Source: Prosapia bicincta
Lineage: Eukaryota; Arthropoda; Insecta; Hemiptera; Cercopidae
Direction of reading: 5' to 3'
DNA length: 64,000 bases
Assembly (NCBI GenBank): GCA_036971475.1
Contig: JBAIZL010000005.1
Span: 176,804,386 to 176,868,385, forward strand
Positions within the stretch are counted from its first letter, which is position 1. Every line of letters begins with the position of its first letter. Below, piece after piece: positions 23,490 to 36,605 of the stretch. The notes beneath the pieces were generated by a model. The model did no database searches, was not told the DNA's origin, and saw nothing but the letters and a program-made list of their open reading frames with translations. A program made the position numbers and the translations under genes.

Positions 23490-24175
23490 TGCCCCCCTTT
23501 GCGTATTTAAAGCCTCCTAACAGATTAGTGATACCTTCTATATTCAAAACCTACTAATAACGGCCACTACCCTTGTATATTCAAAAGTTACTAATAGATT
23601 AGCTACCAACTTTGCGTATTCAAAGCCTCCTAACAGATTAGGCGATACCTTCTATATTCAAAGCCTACTAATAACGACCACCTTTCTTGTATATTCAAAA
23701 GTTACTAATAGATTCAAATCCTTTGCGTATTCAAAGCCTACTAACAGGTTACGTGATACCTTCTATATTCAAAGCCTACTAATAATGGCTACCTCCCTTG
23801 TATATTCAAAAGTTACTAATAGATTAGCTGTCCCCTTGTATATACAAAGCCTACTAATAAATTGTCTAACTCTCTTGTATATTCAAAAGTTACTAATAGA
23901 TTAGCTACCCCCCTTTGCGTATTCAAAGCCTACTAACAGGTTACGTGATCCCTTCTATATTTAGAGCCTACTAATAATGGGTACCTCCCTTGTATATACA
24001 AAAGTTACTAATAGATTAGCTGCCCCCTTTGAATATTCAAACCCTACTAATAAATTGTCTGTCTCCCTTGTATATTCAAAAGTTACTAATAGATTAGCTG
24101 TTCCCCTGTATATTCAAAGCTTACTAATGGATTATGTGTCTCCTTGTATATATAAAGCTTACTAATATATTAGCT
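23490..24175 (+). repeat. Higher-order minisatellite of 35-40-bp subunits
   Basis: Three subunit types alternate: CTTGTATATTCAAAAGTTAC.., TTTGCGTATTCAAAGCCTCC.. and TTCTATATTCAAAGCCTAC... Each has the form TAT/GTATTCAAA-GNYTACTAA. In the left half they cycle B-C-A with a repeat of about 115 bases; the right half mixes in a fourth type (CTTGTATATACAAAGCC). Confidence 0.9.
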
Positions 24176-24219
24176 GGGACAAGGATTGCAATATAAGACT
24201 TGAAATAACTGATATCATA

Positions 24220-24660
24220 TGATATCAAAAAAACAGCTGATTTTATGTTATAGGTTATGTGGTAGAACAGCTGTTTTAACCCAGAGTTTATGATACTTTA
24301 TTTGATAATTTATGGTGATAGTTTTTTTTGAAAAATTAATCCATTAAATATATTTAATAATAAATTAATTTTAGTTTTACATGGGATAAAATCGTTTCAC
24401 AAAAGGGGTAAGGTTGATGATATAGGTAATCCATTCTATTTGGTGTAATATAAGTGATAACATGATTAGATAAGAAAGCTGATTATATGTTATAGGTTAT
24501 GTGGTAGAAAAAAAATAAAACAATCTGATATATAGGTTTATTTATTTTTAAATGAACATATAGATTATTCTAATGTACGAAAACATTGGTTATTCTAACG
24601 AAGATTAAAGCAGCTGTTTTAACTTATAGGTTGTTACTTTATTTATAAATAAAGTAACAT
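24220..24660. repeat. AACAGCTG-containing short repeats and a 26-bp palindrome
   Basis: A block containing ATGTTATAGGTTATGTGGTAGA occurs at about 24,245 and again at about 24,487. AACAGCTG or CAGCTGTTTTAAC boxes recur at 24,230, 24,268 and 24,610, and on the minus strand near 55,755-55,830. A perfect palindrome, GTTACTTTATTTA plus its complement, lies at 24,633-24,658. These look like fragments of one AT-rich transposable element; no protein is encoded. Confidence 0.6.
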
Positions 24661-25563
24661 TTTTCGCTGGTTATCTAAGTAGGAATTGACCTTATCAAAT
24701 AGGAATTTTTGTTTATATTACTTGTATTACAGAAAAAACCTAACTAATATAATAATGGCAAAAACGATTGAATGATACAAAGAAATTAAAATGTTCGAAT
24801 AAATAATAAAAATAATAATATTTGAAACAAAGTAGCGAGATAATATCTCTGGCTCTCTATGTATGTGGATTGACCCATACATAAATAGTTAGAGCTACTG
24901 AGAACTTTGGGGCAAGCTATTTCAGAACTAGCCAGTGCTTGTAGTACGAAGATATTCCGGTAGATCAGTACTTGTAAAATACCGCAAAGTATTGTTAAAT
25001 ATACCGTAATAAGAAAGTGGTATCTTGGAAACAAATCTTCCCGAAAAAGTCGTAACGAACTTATTCTGAGAACTTATTCCGGATAAATCTGGGAAATGAT
25101 GCGTACAAATTGGATGCAAGAAAGATACATTCAAAATAATTCAATGAACGGTGATAATACAAGAAATAAAAACTACCAAACAGTTCAAATAACGTGGAAT
25201 TAGCTGTCTATTCACATTCAAAATATATGTCTACATAAACTAAAGGTCAAGAACACATTTAGCCATGGCTTAGTATAGCCGTAGTGAAGCATGACTGTAT
25301 ACATACAGTGCTTGTGTTAATTGCAAGTTTAGGTTATTTCAGCTGGAATAATGCCAAGACTACGGGAATCATTAGTTTTCTGCTCTTATTGTGCCGGCAT
25401 ATAACATACTTGGTCTTGTCATTAGAACAATCGTGGTTTCATCTAAAGAGGGCATGGATGCCCTGAGTGGCTTATTCAAAGGGAAAAGTGTTAATAGAAC
25501 ATTTGTGTATTACTTACGATTTGATGGAAAATTCCATTTACATATAATATTTTAAATAACCAT
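24661..25563. other. Spacer, noncoding
   Basis: No supported gene. The stretch 25,262-25,480 is open for 60 codons with hydrophobic character and more balanced base composition, but I do not recognise it and see no start context or splice signal that decides it. Confidence 0.4.
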
Positions 25564-26240
25564 ATGAAACACGATATTAGTCATATGATAAGAAAACTAC
25601 CGGAGGAATATGAGGCAGCAGGCTCAACAACGAACATTCTAAAATTTGATTATCTAATAGTAGGCAAAGACGAGATTTGGGACTGTAGCTTAGAAAACAC
25701 TGTAATCAAGAGGGTACCAACCTCCAAATATCTAAGGGCGATTTTTAATAAGAATTGCGATAGTGAGGATGAAATCAGGGGACGACTAAACAAAGGCAGA
25801 TCAGTGAAACTAACTTTAAACACTACAGTTCAGAGGTATGGGATGTTACGAATGCTAACAATAACAAACTCATGACGATGGAAATGGACTACTTAAGACG
25901 ACGCTACGTGAATCGAGACTTGAAAGGGTCAGAAATAGGCAAATACGTAACGAAATGAAAATGGATAAAAGTATAAGGGAGGAGATAGAAAGAAGACAAC
26001 TAAAATGGTTTGGACACGTAAAGACTACGGCAGAAGGTGGCCTCCAAAGGTAATAGAGTAGATTCAACCTGAGAAAAGAGAGAGACGACGACCACGAAGA
26101 AGTTGGCGTGATGGCATCGACGAAGCAATGACCGGAAGAAACCTAAAAGAGGCATAATCTATGCCAAAAGAAATTGGAATTTGAAGCGGAGAAGTGGCAA
26201 CAGCTGTAACAGATCCGTTATAAAAAAATAAGTACATAAT
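25564..26240 (+). pseudogene. LINE reverse-transcriptase C-terminal fragment
   Basis: The first 104 codons (25,564-25,875) read like the end of a non-LTR retrotransposon RT: LPEEYEAAGSTTNILKFDYL, then PTSKYLRAIFNKNCDSEDEI, RGRLNKGRSV. In shifted frames follow MEMDYLRR, RNRQIRNEMK, IEERRQ-like text with QLKWFGHVK, and RRRPRRSWRDGIDEAMTGRN. This order (RT thumb, MALEMDFLRR, WFGHV.RM, GRPR.SW) is shared by many insect LINEs. It is truncated at the 5' end and frameshifted several times, so it is dead. The clade is not assigned. Confidence 0.85.
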
Positions 26241-26732
26241 CTCACCCACCCTTCTGTATGGACCCTGTAGAGAGCAGATCTTCTTCAGATATCTAATACA
26301 CTTCCTTGTAGGAAGATGGATAATCAAGGAAATAAGGCAGTACTACGAACAGGGCAATGTTCTTTTAGGAAAGGGGAAAAATGGTGCGTTGTCAGGTTAG
26401 GTTCACTCATACGTAGCCTTGCTTTCCGCCAGAATGAAGAGGTACCGACTACCGCTACACAGGGTTTTAACGGAGTTTTTGTCCTAAATATTCTTCAAAA
26501 TGGCTGTTATTTATACCATTTATATAAAAATTAAAATAACACATTTTCATTGAAAATTTTTAATAAGTAATAAAGTAATATATTTTTCAATTGGATGAAT
26601 TTGAATTTAAATATTGTGGTTTGGTAAACTACAATTTTATGATTCATATAAGTAACGTCTTGAATTTTTACTCTCCAAATGTAAAACAACTAGTTACATT
26701 GTTTAGGTATACTAGAATTTATGAATTTTGCT
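26241..26732. other. Spacer, noncoding
   Basis: A short open frame at 26,316-26,534 follows the LINE fragment with no recognisable features. The remainder is AT-rich. Confidence 0.45.
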
Positions 26733-27740
26733 AATCATAATCACTTCGAGATTCATTTTGTAGTTGTATACGTGATTTCTTAAATTTCGTTCTTCAATCG
26801 TACAATATTTAGCTGGCTTGCTTTGGTAAAGTGTAATTTTTATATTAATAATATCGTAGTTTAAATCAGAAGAGTGATCTGTAATGAGCAGCAGAGTTCG
26901 ATTTTCAAAGGCTACTTCCAATTTTTAAAACACTCATAATTTTTGCTGTATTGGGTAGAAAAATAAGTAGCATTATTTATCTTGAAATTTTGCCAATCAT
27001 AATCACTTCCAGATTCACTTTATAGTTGTATAGGTGACATCTTAAATTTCGTTCTTCAATCGTACAATATTTAGCTGGCTTGCTTTGGTAAACTGGAATT
27101 TATATATTAATAAAATCGTAGTTTAAATCAGAAGGGTGATCTGTAATGAGCAGCAGAGTAAGAATTTTCAGAGGTTACTTCCAATTTTAAATACACTTAC
27201 AATTTTTGCAGTATTGGATAGGAGAATAAGTCGCATTATATATCTCGAAATTTCTCCAATCATAATCACTTTCAGGTTCATTTTGTAAATGTATACGTAA
27301 TTTTTTAAATTTTGTTTTTCAATCGTACAATATTTAGCTGGCTTGCTTTGGTAAACTGGAATTTATATATTAATAAAATCGCACTTTAATCCAGAAGAGT
27401 GATCTGTAATGAGCTGCAGAGTTCGATTTTCAGAGGCTACTTCCAATTTTTAAAACACTCATAATTTTTGCTGTATTGGATAGGAAAATAAGTAGCATTA
27501 TTTATTTTGAAATTTTGCCAATCATAATCACTTCCAGATTCACTTTATAGTTGTATAGGTGACATCTTAATTTCGTTCTTCAATCGTACAATATTTAGCT
27601 GGCTTGCTTTGGTAAACTGGAATTTATATAATAATAAAATCGCACTTTAATCCAGAAGAGTGATCTGTAATGAGCAGCAGAGTAAGAAGATTCCGAGGCT
27701 ACTTCAAATTTTAAATGCTCTCACAATTTTTGCTGTAAAG
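26733..27740 (+). repeat. Satellite of four 262-bp units
   Basis: Units start with AATCATAATCACTT at 26,733, 26,995, 27,258 and 27,520, a period of 262-263. Each contains CAATCGTACAATATTTAGCT and GTGATCTGTAATGAGC. The last unit is incomplete at its 3' end. Short open frames within it are by-products. Confidence 0.95.
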
Positions 27741-27849
27741 AAGATTTTCATGTTCTATTGTTAGGAACGTGCCTAGGTCTTGCATCTCATGTTTTATTGG
27801 AGTTGGAAAATCAGTTTATTTATCTTCAAATTTTGCTGGTGTAAAATGT

Positions 27850-28292
27850 AAGGTATACTGTTAAAATTCACTGTGTACTGATAAACATCACTGACCACCT
27901 TACTGTTAAAATTCACTATGTACTGCTAAACATCACTGCCCACCTTACTGTTAAAATTCACTATGTACTGCTAAACATCACTGTCCACTTTACTGTTAAA
28001 ATTCACTATGTACTGCTAAACATCACTGTCCTCCTTACTGTTAAAATTCACTATGTACTGCTAAACATCACTGACCACCTTACTGTTAAAATTCACTATG
28101 TACTGCTAAACATCACTGTCCACCTTACTGTTAAAATTCACTGTATACTGTTAAACATCACTGAGCACCATACTGTTAAAGTTCACTATGTACTGCTAAA
28201 CATCACTGACCACCTTACTGTTAAAATTCACTGTGTACTGTTTAACATCACTGAGCACCATACTGTTAAAATTCACTGTGTACTGTTAAACT
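27850..28292 (+). repeat. Minisatellite of about ten 45-bp units
   Basis: The unit ACTGTTAAAATTCACTATGT plus ACTGCTAAACATCACTGACCACCTT is repeated about ten times. Each unit is itself an imperfect double of ACTGYTAAAMWTCACT. The last units drift (CATACTGTTAAAGTTC). Confidence 0.95.
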
Positions 28293-28544
28293 GTTCTGAT
28301 TTTATTTATTTACTGTACTTGTAGATGTCATTTTTAGTTAATGCAAGACCTAGGCATGGATTTTGTTAGCTGATACAAATAAGAACCTTTACGTGAAAAT
28401 TTTTAAGCCGAAATAAAGGCCGTTGCTAAGCAATCCCATATACAACAATTATCAACTACTACTTTTATTGGGCGTTTTACTGTATTTTTTCTACTACGCT
28501 TTTTTTATTTTAACCTGAATAGTTATAAATTCGGCTCAAGTCAA
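28293..28544. other. Spacer, noncoding
   Basis: AT-rich sequence with no supported feature. Confidence 0.5.
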
Positions 28545-28740
28545 TTAGTCTAAACAATTCACATATTTCGAAAATAAATTATGGCGATGTATTATATTTT
28601 AAATTCTGAATCGAATGGTATAATTTTTTTATTTCGGAAATGAATTTTAAAAAGTAGATTTTTCTGCACGCAAGGTCTTGTCGTTTTAGAACCTACTACT
28701 GATGTCTCAGCTGTATCAGTAGCTGCGAAATATTAGCAAT
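28545..28740 (+). repeat. Direct repeat B, right copy
   Basis: The mate of 21,040-21,240 (AATAAATTATGGCGATG, then CAAGGTCTTGTCGTTTTAGA). It ends directly at the poly-T that starts duplicon 2. Confidence 0.8.
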
Positions 28741-29929
28741 AATTTTTTTTTTTTTGCTAATATTTTACAAAGTACTTAGTGGACCTAAAATGCAAATGTT
28801 TTTTCTCTACTGCATTTCGATCTGACGAATTTCATTTGTTTCGGCCCACCATAATATATATATATATTATAAAGGAAATACTTTCGAGAAGTACGTCCAA
28901 ATATAGTAGGTAATAAGAAAACAGCATGGTTTTGAACCTATTGTAAATCTGTAGGGCCAATGTGTTACTGTGCGAGGTATTTTAACAGATAAAATATATT
29001 CAAAGTTACAGAATTTTTTAAACTGGGAACTAGAAGAATGAGCTTACAGATAGATAGCTCGATAAGAGCAAATCCCAGAAGTCTTAGTTACCAAAGCGGG
29101 TTGCAAGCAGAACCAAAGATACTTGATTACTTCGACAAAGCAAATGCAAGAGAGGTTATTGTTGGCTAAATAAAGAAAATGTAAGTTGATTGGGAAAGAG
29201 CAATGGAAGGGGTTTAGTGATCAATAGGTAGAGGAAGGACAGGAGATAAGTCCTGGCAGTCGAAACAGGCTGGTGCAGTTGGAGGAAGCAAACATTTTTG
29301 GGAGTCGGAGATCAGTTAAGTTTTTGAAAAACATTTTACGTGTATAAATAATAGTGATTACCCATATAATTTATACATAAACAAAGATACATAAATAAGC
29401 ACTGTTTACCTTAAATGTTTGAGTTTTAATTGACAATAAATATAGTAAATCACCAAATTACAGGATAATATCTAATGTGAATGTATTTTTTACCTTTACA
29501 CAACAATTTGTGGAAAAATAAATAAACATTGTAGAATAGAAATGTTATTCTAGAAAGGGCAAAGGCGTTTGTGTTGAACATTATTATGTCTGCTCCACAG
29601 CCGATCAGTTTTTGTCGCCGTATAAGAAACGTTTCGTACTACAGCTTGAAACAGTAAACCACAAGTGAAATGCAATAAAAACTGATTTACTCTCCTGAAT
29701 GCTGCACAAACATCTTTACTTCAGGGTTACGTGTCACCACTTTGAAACTCTTATTTCCTAATGTGTTTAAAAGCAACATGGTATTATATGATTACAAACG
29801 ATATATTTGCCACATTGTGCCAAGTGTCAATTCCAAATAGTAGGGAAAACTCTAAAGAAGAATAAATCGCTATACATTTTATTAATTTCTATACATTTCA
29901 CATTTGTTCTTATGCTAAATATGTTCAAT

Positions 29930-30230
29930 AGTTAATAACAAGAATTTTATTAGCACAAATTTAACTTTTCTATAGGAAATATAATAACTGAAAAACATGT
30001 ATAAATACTTGTTTTATTTTAACAAATGCCTCTCATGTTGGTTTTATTAACTGGTGGTGACCTTCCAGTAACTACCTTATCTGGATAGCTAGTCGATCAG
30101 TTTAGGGCAGGATGAGATGCGGTCCCTATCAGAGCACCATCAGAACCGAGAGTATCGGATTGAGCCAGAAAATAGTGAGATGTGCTTGGAGATACGGTCG
30201 GTCAGAACTCGGTGTATACGGTGGATGTAC
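29930..30230 (-). repeat. Dispersed repeat R1, unit b
   Basis: Duplicate of the repeat at 4,325-4,625, made as part of the large duplication. It carries several substitutions in its GC-rich core. Confidence 0.65.
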
Positions 30231-33200
30231 TGACAGTTAAGCCCAGCAGAGTGATGCTCACTGCTGGCCTCCTCATCGGTTTCATGCTGCGTTTTATGGT
30301 TGCAACGTTAAGTTCAGATTTCAGTCTTTAATTGCTGCTTTTAGGCCCTGTTTTTGCATGTGATCCTCTCTGGCTGACTTTCTGACTTGGTTCAGGATCC
30401 ACTGGCTGTCAACAGACCAGTTGCTTTGCATAAAGTCGTAAAATACACAGCATACATAATAAAATTTAAAAACTAGAGATAAAATTCCACTCATAAAATG
30501 AGAGATTCGAAATATATTCCATTAGCCCAAGATTTCACTGGAGATAAAATTTAATTTAGCTATGCGGTATAACTGCTTTACAAGTTCCAACAGATTCTTT
30601 CTTGGAACGTATGTTTCACGTGAAATTACGCCTGGGAAAAGGTATTTTTGTTTTAAAAAACAAATACTCTTTTAATATTAGTATATTACAAAAAAAATCA
30701 TATCGTTGTAATAAAATACAGAAATGCAAAAAAATTTATAAACACTTTGCTTACTGTGAAATAATGATACACTAAGTCAAGCAATTATGCGTTGGTCATC
30801 TACAGGATTCCCTTTAGCTTATTGTAATAACGAGGCTATATATCACCAGCCTGGAATGTAATATAATAGGATTTACGCATTTTATGCTAAGCAATTGTCG
30901 AAAGTTTCAGATGTTACAAAGAATTTTCTATTGTTTCAACTATTGATTGATTTCATATTCAGTAAACTGTGTTTTGTGAGAAGTTCAGAACTTGGAATGA
31001 TACCAATATTTTTTTTAATAAATCAGAACCACTAACTCCTTATGTAAAATAACTTTTAAATATCTTCAGATTATCTCGAAGAATGCCAGGATGACATATT
31101 GATATAGGGGTTGGTTTTAATGTGCAACAATTTTCACTATTGTTATATACAGAGTGCAATGGCTAGCGTGTTCGAGGGTGACGTATTTACATAGGAGAGG
31201 AGTTATATTTGCGTATCTCGCTACTAATATATTTAAAAATCACCAACCTGTTTCCTAATGGCTTTATTTAACCCTTCATACAAACCATATGTGTGATTGA
31301 TACTGTGAAATAAATCGCGTCTGTTAGTTCAATAATTAGTGACATTAAAATCATCCCACACACACGCATACAAACACACACACTCACTTGTTCCCGATAG
31401 TAAAAGGTTTACTGTAATTACAATAGCAGCTCAATATACGTCTCTTTATTATTTTTATTCATTTTGAATTCAACGAATAACAATCTTTTTAAACAGTAAA
31501 TTATAAATTTTCCGTGACGTATTTCCACAACGTAACTTATATGTTGACTTTCTACACGCTCGTTTTATGGCTTTGTTAGGGCAGGGCTTTATTTGTACAC
31601 TAATATATCAACCGCTTTTACCGCACAAAAGTTGGCCAAGGCATTGTAACTGTATCGTAGAAAGAACCACAGAATTTGAATTATTCCTGACGGTTTTTCG
31701 AAGTTTTATATCCCTCTCTGTCTTTTACTTTCTCCCTCAATTTATCTAAATCCATAAATTACTTCAGCTCATTCCTATTTTCTCTCCTATTTCCGTCTTT
31801 TTACTCTAAAACTTTTCCTGCATCTCCCAAACTCTTTCTTGATAAAACCTTCTTCTTTTTCTCATTACCCCTTCCCCTTTCTTTTCTTTCTGCTTTCATC
31901 TCATTTTCTACATCCTATTCCTCCTCTCATTCTTTCTTTTTCATCATCATACTATTACTCTCTCTTTCTCTTCCTGACTCTCCCTATCTTCTTACTTGTT
32001 TCCTACCTTATCTCAGTTCCTATGTCTCTCTTTCTCTCTCACACTCGCTCTCCCTCTCGCTCTCTCACTCCCTGTAACTCTCGTTCATTTCATCTCCTAG
32101 GTACATTATATCGGTTCTTAGGAATACTAAAATATTCTTGTAAAAAAGAGACTGCTTCTAGAACTTATAAATTTGAAACACTTTAGTGTTGTGTAATTTT
32201 TTCTGATATTAAGATTTAATAACATGAAACTACATCAAATAACATGGTGTAGCCATTTCCAAGCGTTGAAAACATCTCTACTCCGTCAACTTTAACCTTG
32301 GCAGGAAAGTAGTGTACAAAAATTCCAAGTCAAACAGTCTTACTTCGTCCACATTGTTTTCCTGTTTCTATTGTGTGATATTAGCGGAAGTAAAGTTTAG
32401 AAATATGTAGAATAAATATTTAGTACAAGCTTTATACTGAAATATACTTTTAAATAGATTGTTTTTGTTAATGTAAGACAAATGTACAATTGTTTTAGTA
32501 ATACATCTTTAGATTTACCTCTATAAGTTAATGGAAGGTAAATGGAAGTGTGTTTTTCGTATCTCTACCATTATGTTTTGAAAAATACTAGGCTTTACCA
32601 ATGGCAGAGGATTAATGCTACTTTAGGAAATAAAACGACAAATGATTCTAATTTATTTCCTGCTGGCATCGAGCCCATCTATTAAGGCTTGGTGAAGGTA
32701 AGTAACACTTATCGAGTCTCTGTAGAAAAATTCAAGTTTTACAGAGAGTTTGATTGTAAAGGTTCAAGATAAACTTTAATCACAGAAGAGTTGGGTCTTT
32801 TAAAGTTTAACCTAAATATTGTTACTGAAATATCCTGATATTAACAAATATACGGGTTTATACAATATTGTATTCAATACACACAATATACATAAACTAT
32901 TTAATATGTAGAATTAGTAAACAATAATTGAAAAATTTTCAATCATAACTAAGTTTAATACAAAGTTTCAGAAATGATGTTTTAAATTCAGAAAATAAAT
33001 TCGAAGTCAAAATATTATTTCAGATAAACCAATTAGTTTTAATTACAAGTTAATTTTCTATCAGTTGAACTTTTAAAAACTGTATAATCGATAAAACGTT
33101 GTCCGAAATCTGCTGTTGTCTACAGCGTGAATTTTTTATTGTGCTTTTGTTGATTACTCCAAGAACACATTGTGACGTGCAATTAGTCGTGTTGTAGTTA

Positions 33201-34502
33201 ATGCATTACGGACTTGGAAACCATCTAAAATAGAATATTGTTAGAATACATTATAAAATGAATGCTATAATTGAAATTTTCAAAAAATTTATAATAAAAC
33301 CCAAATATCTATACGCAACCATTTAACATTTTAGTAACTATAAAATTCTTAAATTGTTTTTACTAAAGGCAATATCTGAATTGACTAATTCAGTACTTTA
33401 CAACAACTCAAAATCAATTTCGGCAAACTAATTGGAGTTAGAGTTAAGATTTTGCTTTAAGCACATTCTGGCGTCAACGTACGTCCGACATTCCATTCAC
33501 ATAGCCAAACGCCACTACTATTACGAGGCTAATTAGGCCTACATAACATTGCACACTTCTACAACAAGAATCTTGCATAGCCAAGTATCCTACAAAAATT
33601 TGGTTCTGGCAATCGGGGAAATGTCGGCAGTAGTGGAAACTTTTATAGTAACGTCTACAGGTATTTTGAATTTAAAAACACAAATAATCTTGTGTATTGA
33701 GAAATTACCTAAACATTGTGTTATAATATAAGAATCAATGATACAGAATTCTTAAATTTAACGAAACATTTTAATTTCAAATAACAAATTAGAGCTAATA
33801 GTTTAATATGTTCAATGAAAATCGCCAACATTATGAATTATAACATTTTTCATTCAATATTCATTTCTTTACTTGAGAAATATATTTAATAAAAACTAAT
33901 ACTTACTGCAGGTAAGAATAAAATAATGTAGGTAACAAAAAACATTTATTAGATGTTTACTGATTACAAATGTGTTTAACAAACTCATTAGAAATCAACA
34001 ATAAGGACCACAGATGCCTAAATTTATTTTCATTTAAAAAATTGGATTCTGAAACATTACCTAATATTATCGTTATATTGAATTATTTTTATTAGAATTT
34101 ATGAAAATTTAAATAAATTATTAATTGATTAACAGTTCAAAAGTATTTATAATAACCTTTTCATAACAATTTTTAAAAAAAATGTAACATAGCCAACATG
34201 TAAAACAATAGCTCTTTCCTAAACCCTTTGCCTTCCTTTTCCAGGTAACGTTGACAAACAGAAACCTCTAGAAGATTCCCAAGTGTTCAACAAACTTGTT
34301 CACACAATCCTTTCATCCTGTGTTCACACAATTCTGTATTAAATAACAGACTTTAATTTAAAATAGTAGGTATTCAAAGTCACTACTGATGTCTATCAAA
34401 TTAACATTTTGGGAAAATTGATATTCCAAGTCATGTCAGTGCTAGAAGATATTATTATTTTTGTAATTGTTGAATCCATCTTCACGTAAGCTACTAGTTA
34501 GC

Positions 34503-34748
34503 ACTAAACACTTTTAAATGTTTATAAGCTTGCCGTAAACAAGATTGCCGTAAACAACAAAAGCACTTACTTATGTTTGTTTTGGGGACGGCCGTTTCGG
34601 GAGATGTGTTCCATTGTCAACTCAGACCGTAACTCGGAGTTATGGTCTGAGCTGACAATTGGACACATCTCCCGAAACGGCCGTCCTCAACAAACATAAG
34701 TAAGTGCTACTATAGGAAAGTTTATAAACATTTAAAAGTGTTTAAGAT
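34503..34748. mobile_element. Foldback / MITE-like hairpin element, copy 2
   Basis: Counterpart of 9,198-9,418. The inner arms (GCACTTACTTATGTTTGTT and its complement) and the outer arms (AAACACTTTTAAATGTTTATA on the left, its near complement on the right) are well preserved. A small duplication of GCCGTAAACAA in the left arm makes the hairpin asymmetric. Confidence 0.75.
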
Positions 34749-35412
34749 GTTATTGTAATTAGAAATATTTCAAAATATGTTTTAAAAAATACTAATATTT
34801 AAATTTTATGTAGAGTATGAAATACTTTGCTAAGGATGATGCAAAATTTCCAGATGTAAGTCACAAAGAGAAGGAATGTATCTGTGGTGGAATATGAAGG
34901 TATGGTAGGTAACATTGGCATCTGGAACCTGCCGTTAAAACATTTACAGGACACGCGAATAATGGACTTCATAGAATTAATGAACGAATTATGACAAATG
35001 TATATTTTAATGAACAACTGGATGAGCTTAAATCAAAATGACATTCATAATGTACCACCGAATAATATTATTGTTTAATGTCTTTTAATTGTAAATGGAT
35101 TTTTAGGAATACGATTTGTGTTTATCTGAAGCCATATTGCCTTTTAGTTAAGAAAATATTAATATTTAAAATAATTAAACTTTTATAAGCATTTAAGGTT
35201 CGTTGTTGCTACTATCACTTTTGGAAATATAGTTATTAAATAAAAAAGAGGCTAATAAATTAATTAGCGAAAATATTCAGTATAATGCAAAGTCAGTTTA
35301 ATCTACAGTAAATGATGTCGCCTGAAGTTTGATACGCTTTACGCCTTTCACCCTCCATATAGCTATTCACAGTAAATTTGTTTTATTTGTGATTTAGAAT
35401 AACTTTTAATAA

Positions 35413-35420
35413 TGAAAGAC

Positions 35421-35484
<64 letters not shown>

Positions 35485-35805
35485 TTATATATGAGTTAGT
35501 TTTCCAGCTTCATCAGACCTTTCAAAGGGAATTATCTATTACATATTGATGTAACTGTGATTCATAACAATTGAAAAACAAATTTTACGAAATGCAATAA
35601 ATAACGTTGAAGTGACACATCTTTATTTGGTGTATTATTTTTGTTAACTATTTAGAATCATAGTTACATCAATATATATTGGATATTTCTATTTGAAAGG
35701 GCTCATGATGATGGAAAATCTAATTTTTTCCAATAAAAGCTGAAGAATCGTCAACATTATTTTTAAAATAAATTTTATTTCAAACATTTATAAATAACAT
35801 TTTTA
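35413..35805. mobile_element. MITE-like element with TA microsatellite, copy 2
   Basis: Counterpart of 10,101-10,490. The left end AAAGACGGTT and the TA run are present, but the right terminal ACCGTCTTT is deleted (AAATAACATTTTTAATACC). Confidence 0.6.
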
Positions 35806-35879
35806 ATACCAAGATTTCTGAGTTGTTATATACCTACAAAAAGAATACAATTGGTTTAAATCACGAATTATATAAACTA

Positions 35880-36605
35880 ATTGACGTAATTGGCACCTCT
35901 ACAAGTCTGGAATCACGTGAAAGCATGTTATTTACCCGTCGGTCTATTTTTATTTCTGTTTCTTCATCTCAAGGAATAATTTTACGATATAAACTGCAAT
36001 AAATGCGAGAATAGCCACAGAATATATTGCCACAGCTCTGACAAATAATAAAACTTTATAACTGCAATTTCCATTTAAATTTTCAACAATAAAGTCAGGT
36101 TGCTTCGCAATTGGACGTATTTCTTGCACGCCAGATCCGAGAGTTTTGGATGTAGTAAAAGGAAAGATGTAGCGTTGCGCCCCAAGCGAAGATCCATAAA
36201 GTGACGCGGGGTTGTTTTATCATTGCATATCAGAACAACAATTCCATATGGAAGGCACACTTTACAACCCATAAAATGGGGAATATGTTTAGCAAATATA
36301 CTTTGTAAACACTGGTTATTATACAATAATATTAAAATGAGTCCACGTCCTAAGTGCAACTTCAACGCACACTTCCTAAGTCTTCTGCAACTACAGTGAG
36401 GATTTATTTCATTTCATATAATGTATTACTTTTCTCTTTAAAAAATCGAACACAGAGTCCCAATCTAATTAGACTACGCTTTCAATAGAGCAAATTTGGG
36501 AAGTAGAGACTTATAAGAGGTCTTTCTACATAAAATTGTGTGATTACAGGTTTTCATTTCTATGTGTCGGTCAGTAGTATATTAGCAACATATTAGAAGC
36601 AGGTT
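35880..36605 (-). pseudogene. Unidentified protein-gene remnant, lineage I (copy 2)
   Basis: Duplicate of 10,560-11,290. The minus strand retains HIPHFMGCKVCLPYGIVVLI and, in another frame, the membrane helix ending LAFIAVYIVKLFLEMKKQK and a stop. A 96-codon open frame (36,365-36,075) covers the first part. The same frame break between the two parts is present, so the gene was broken, or its exons separate, before the duplication. Confidence 0.45.
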
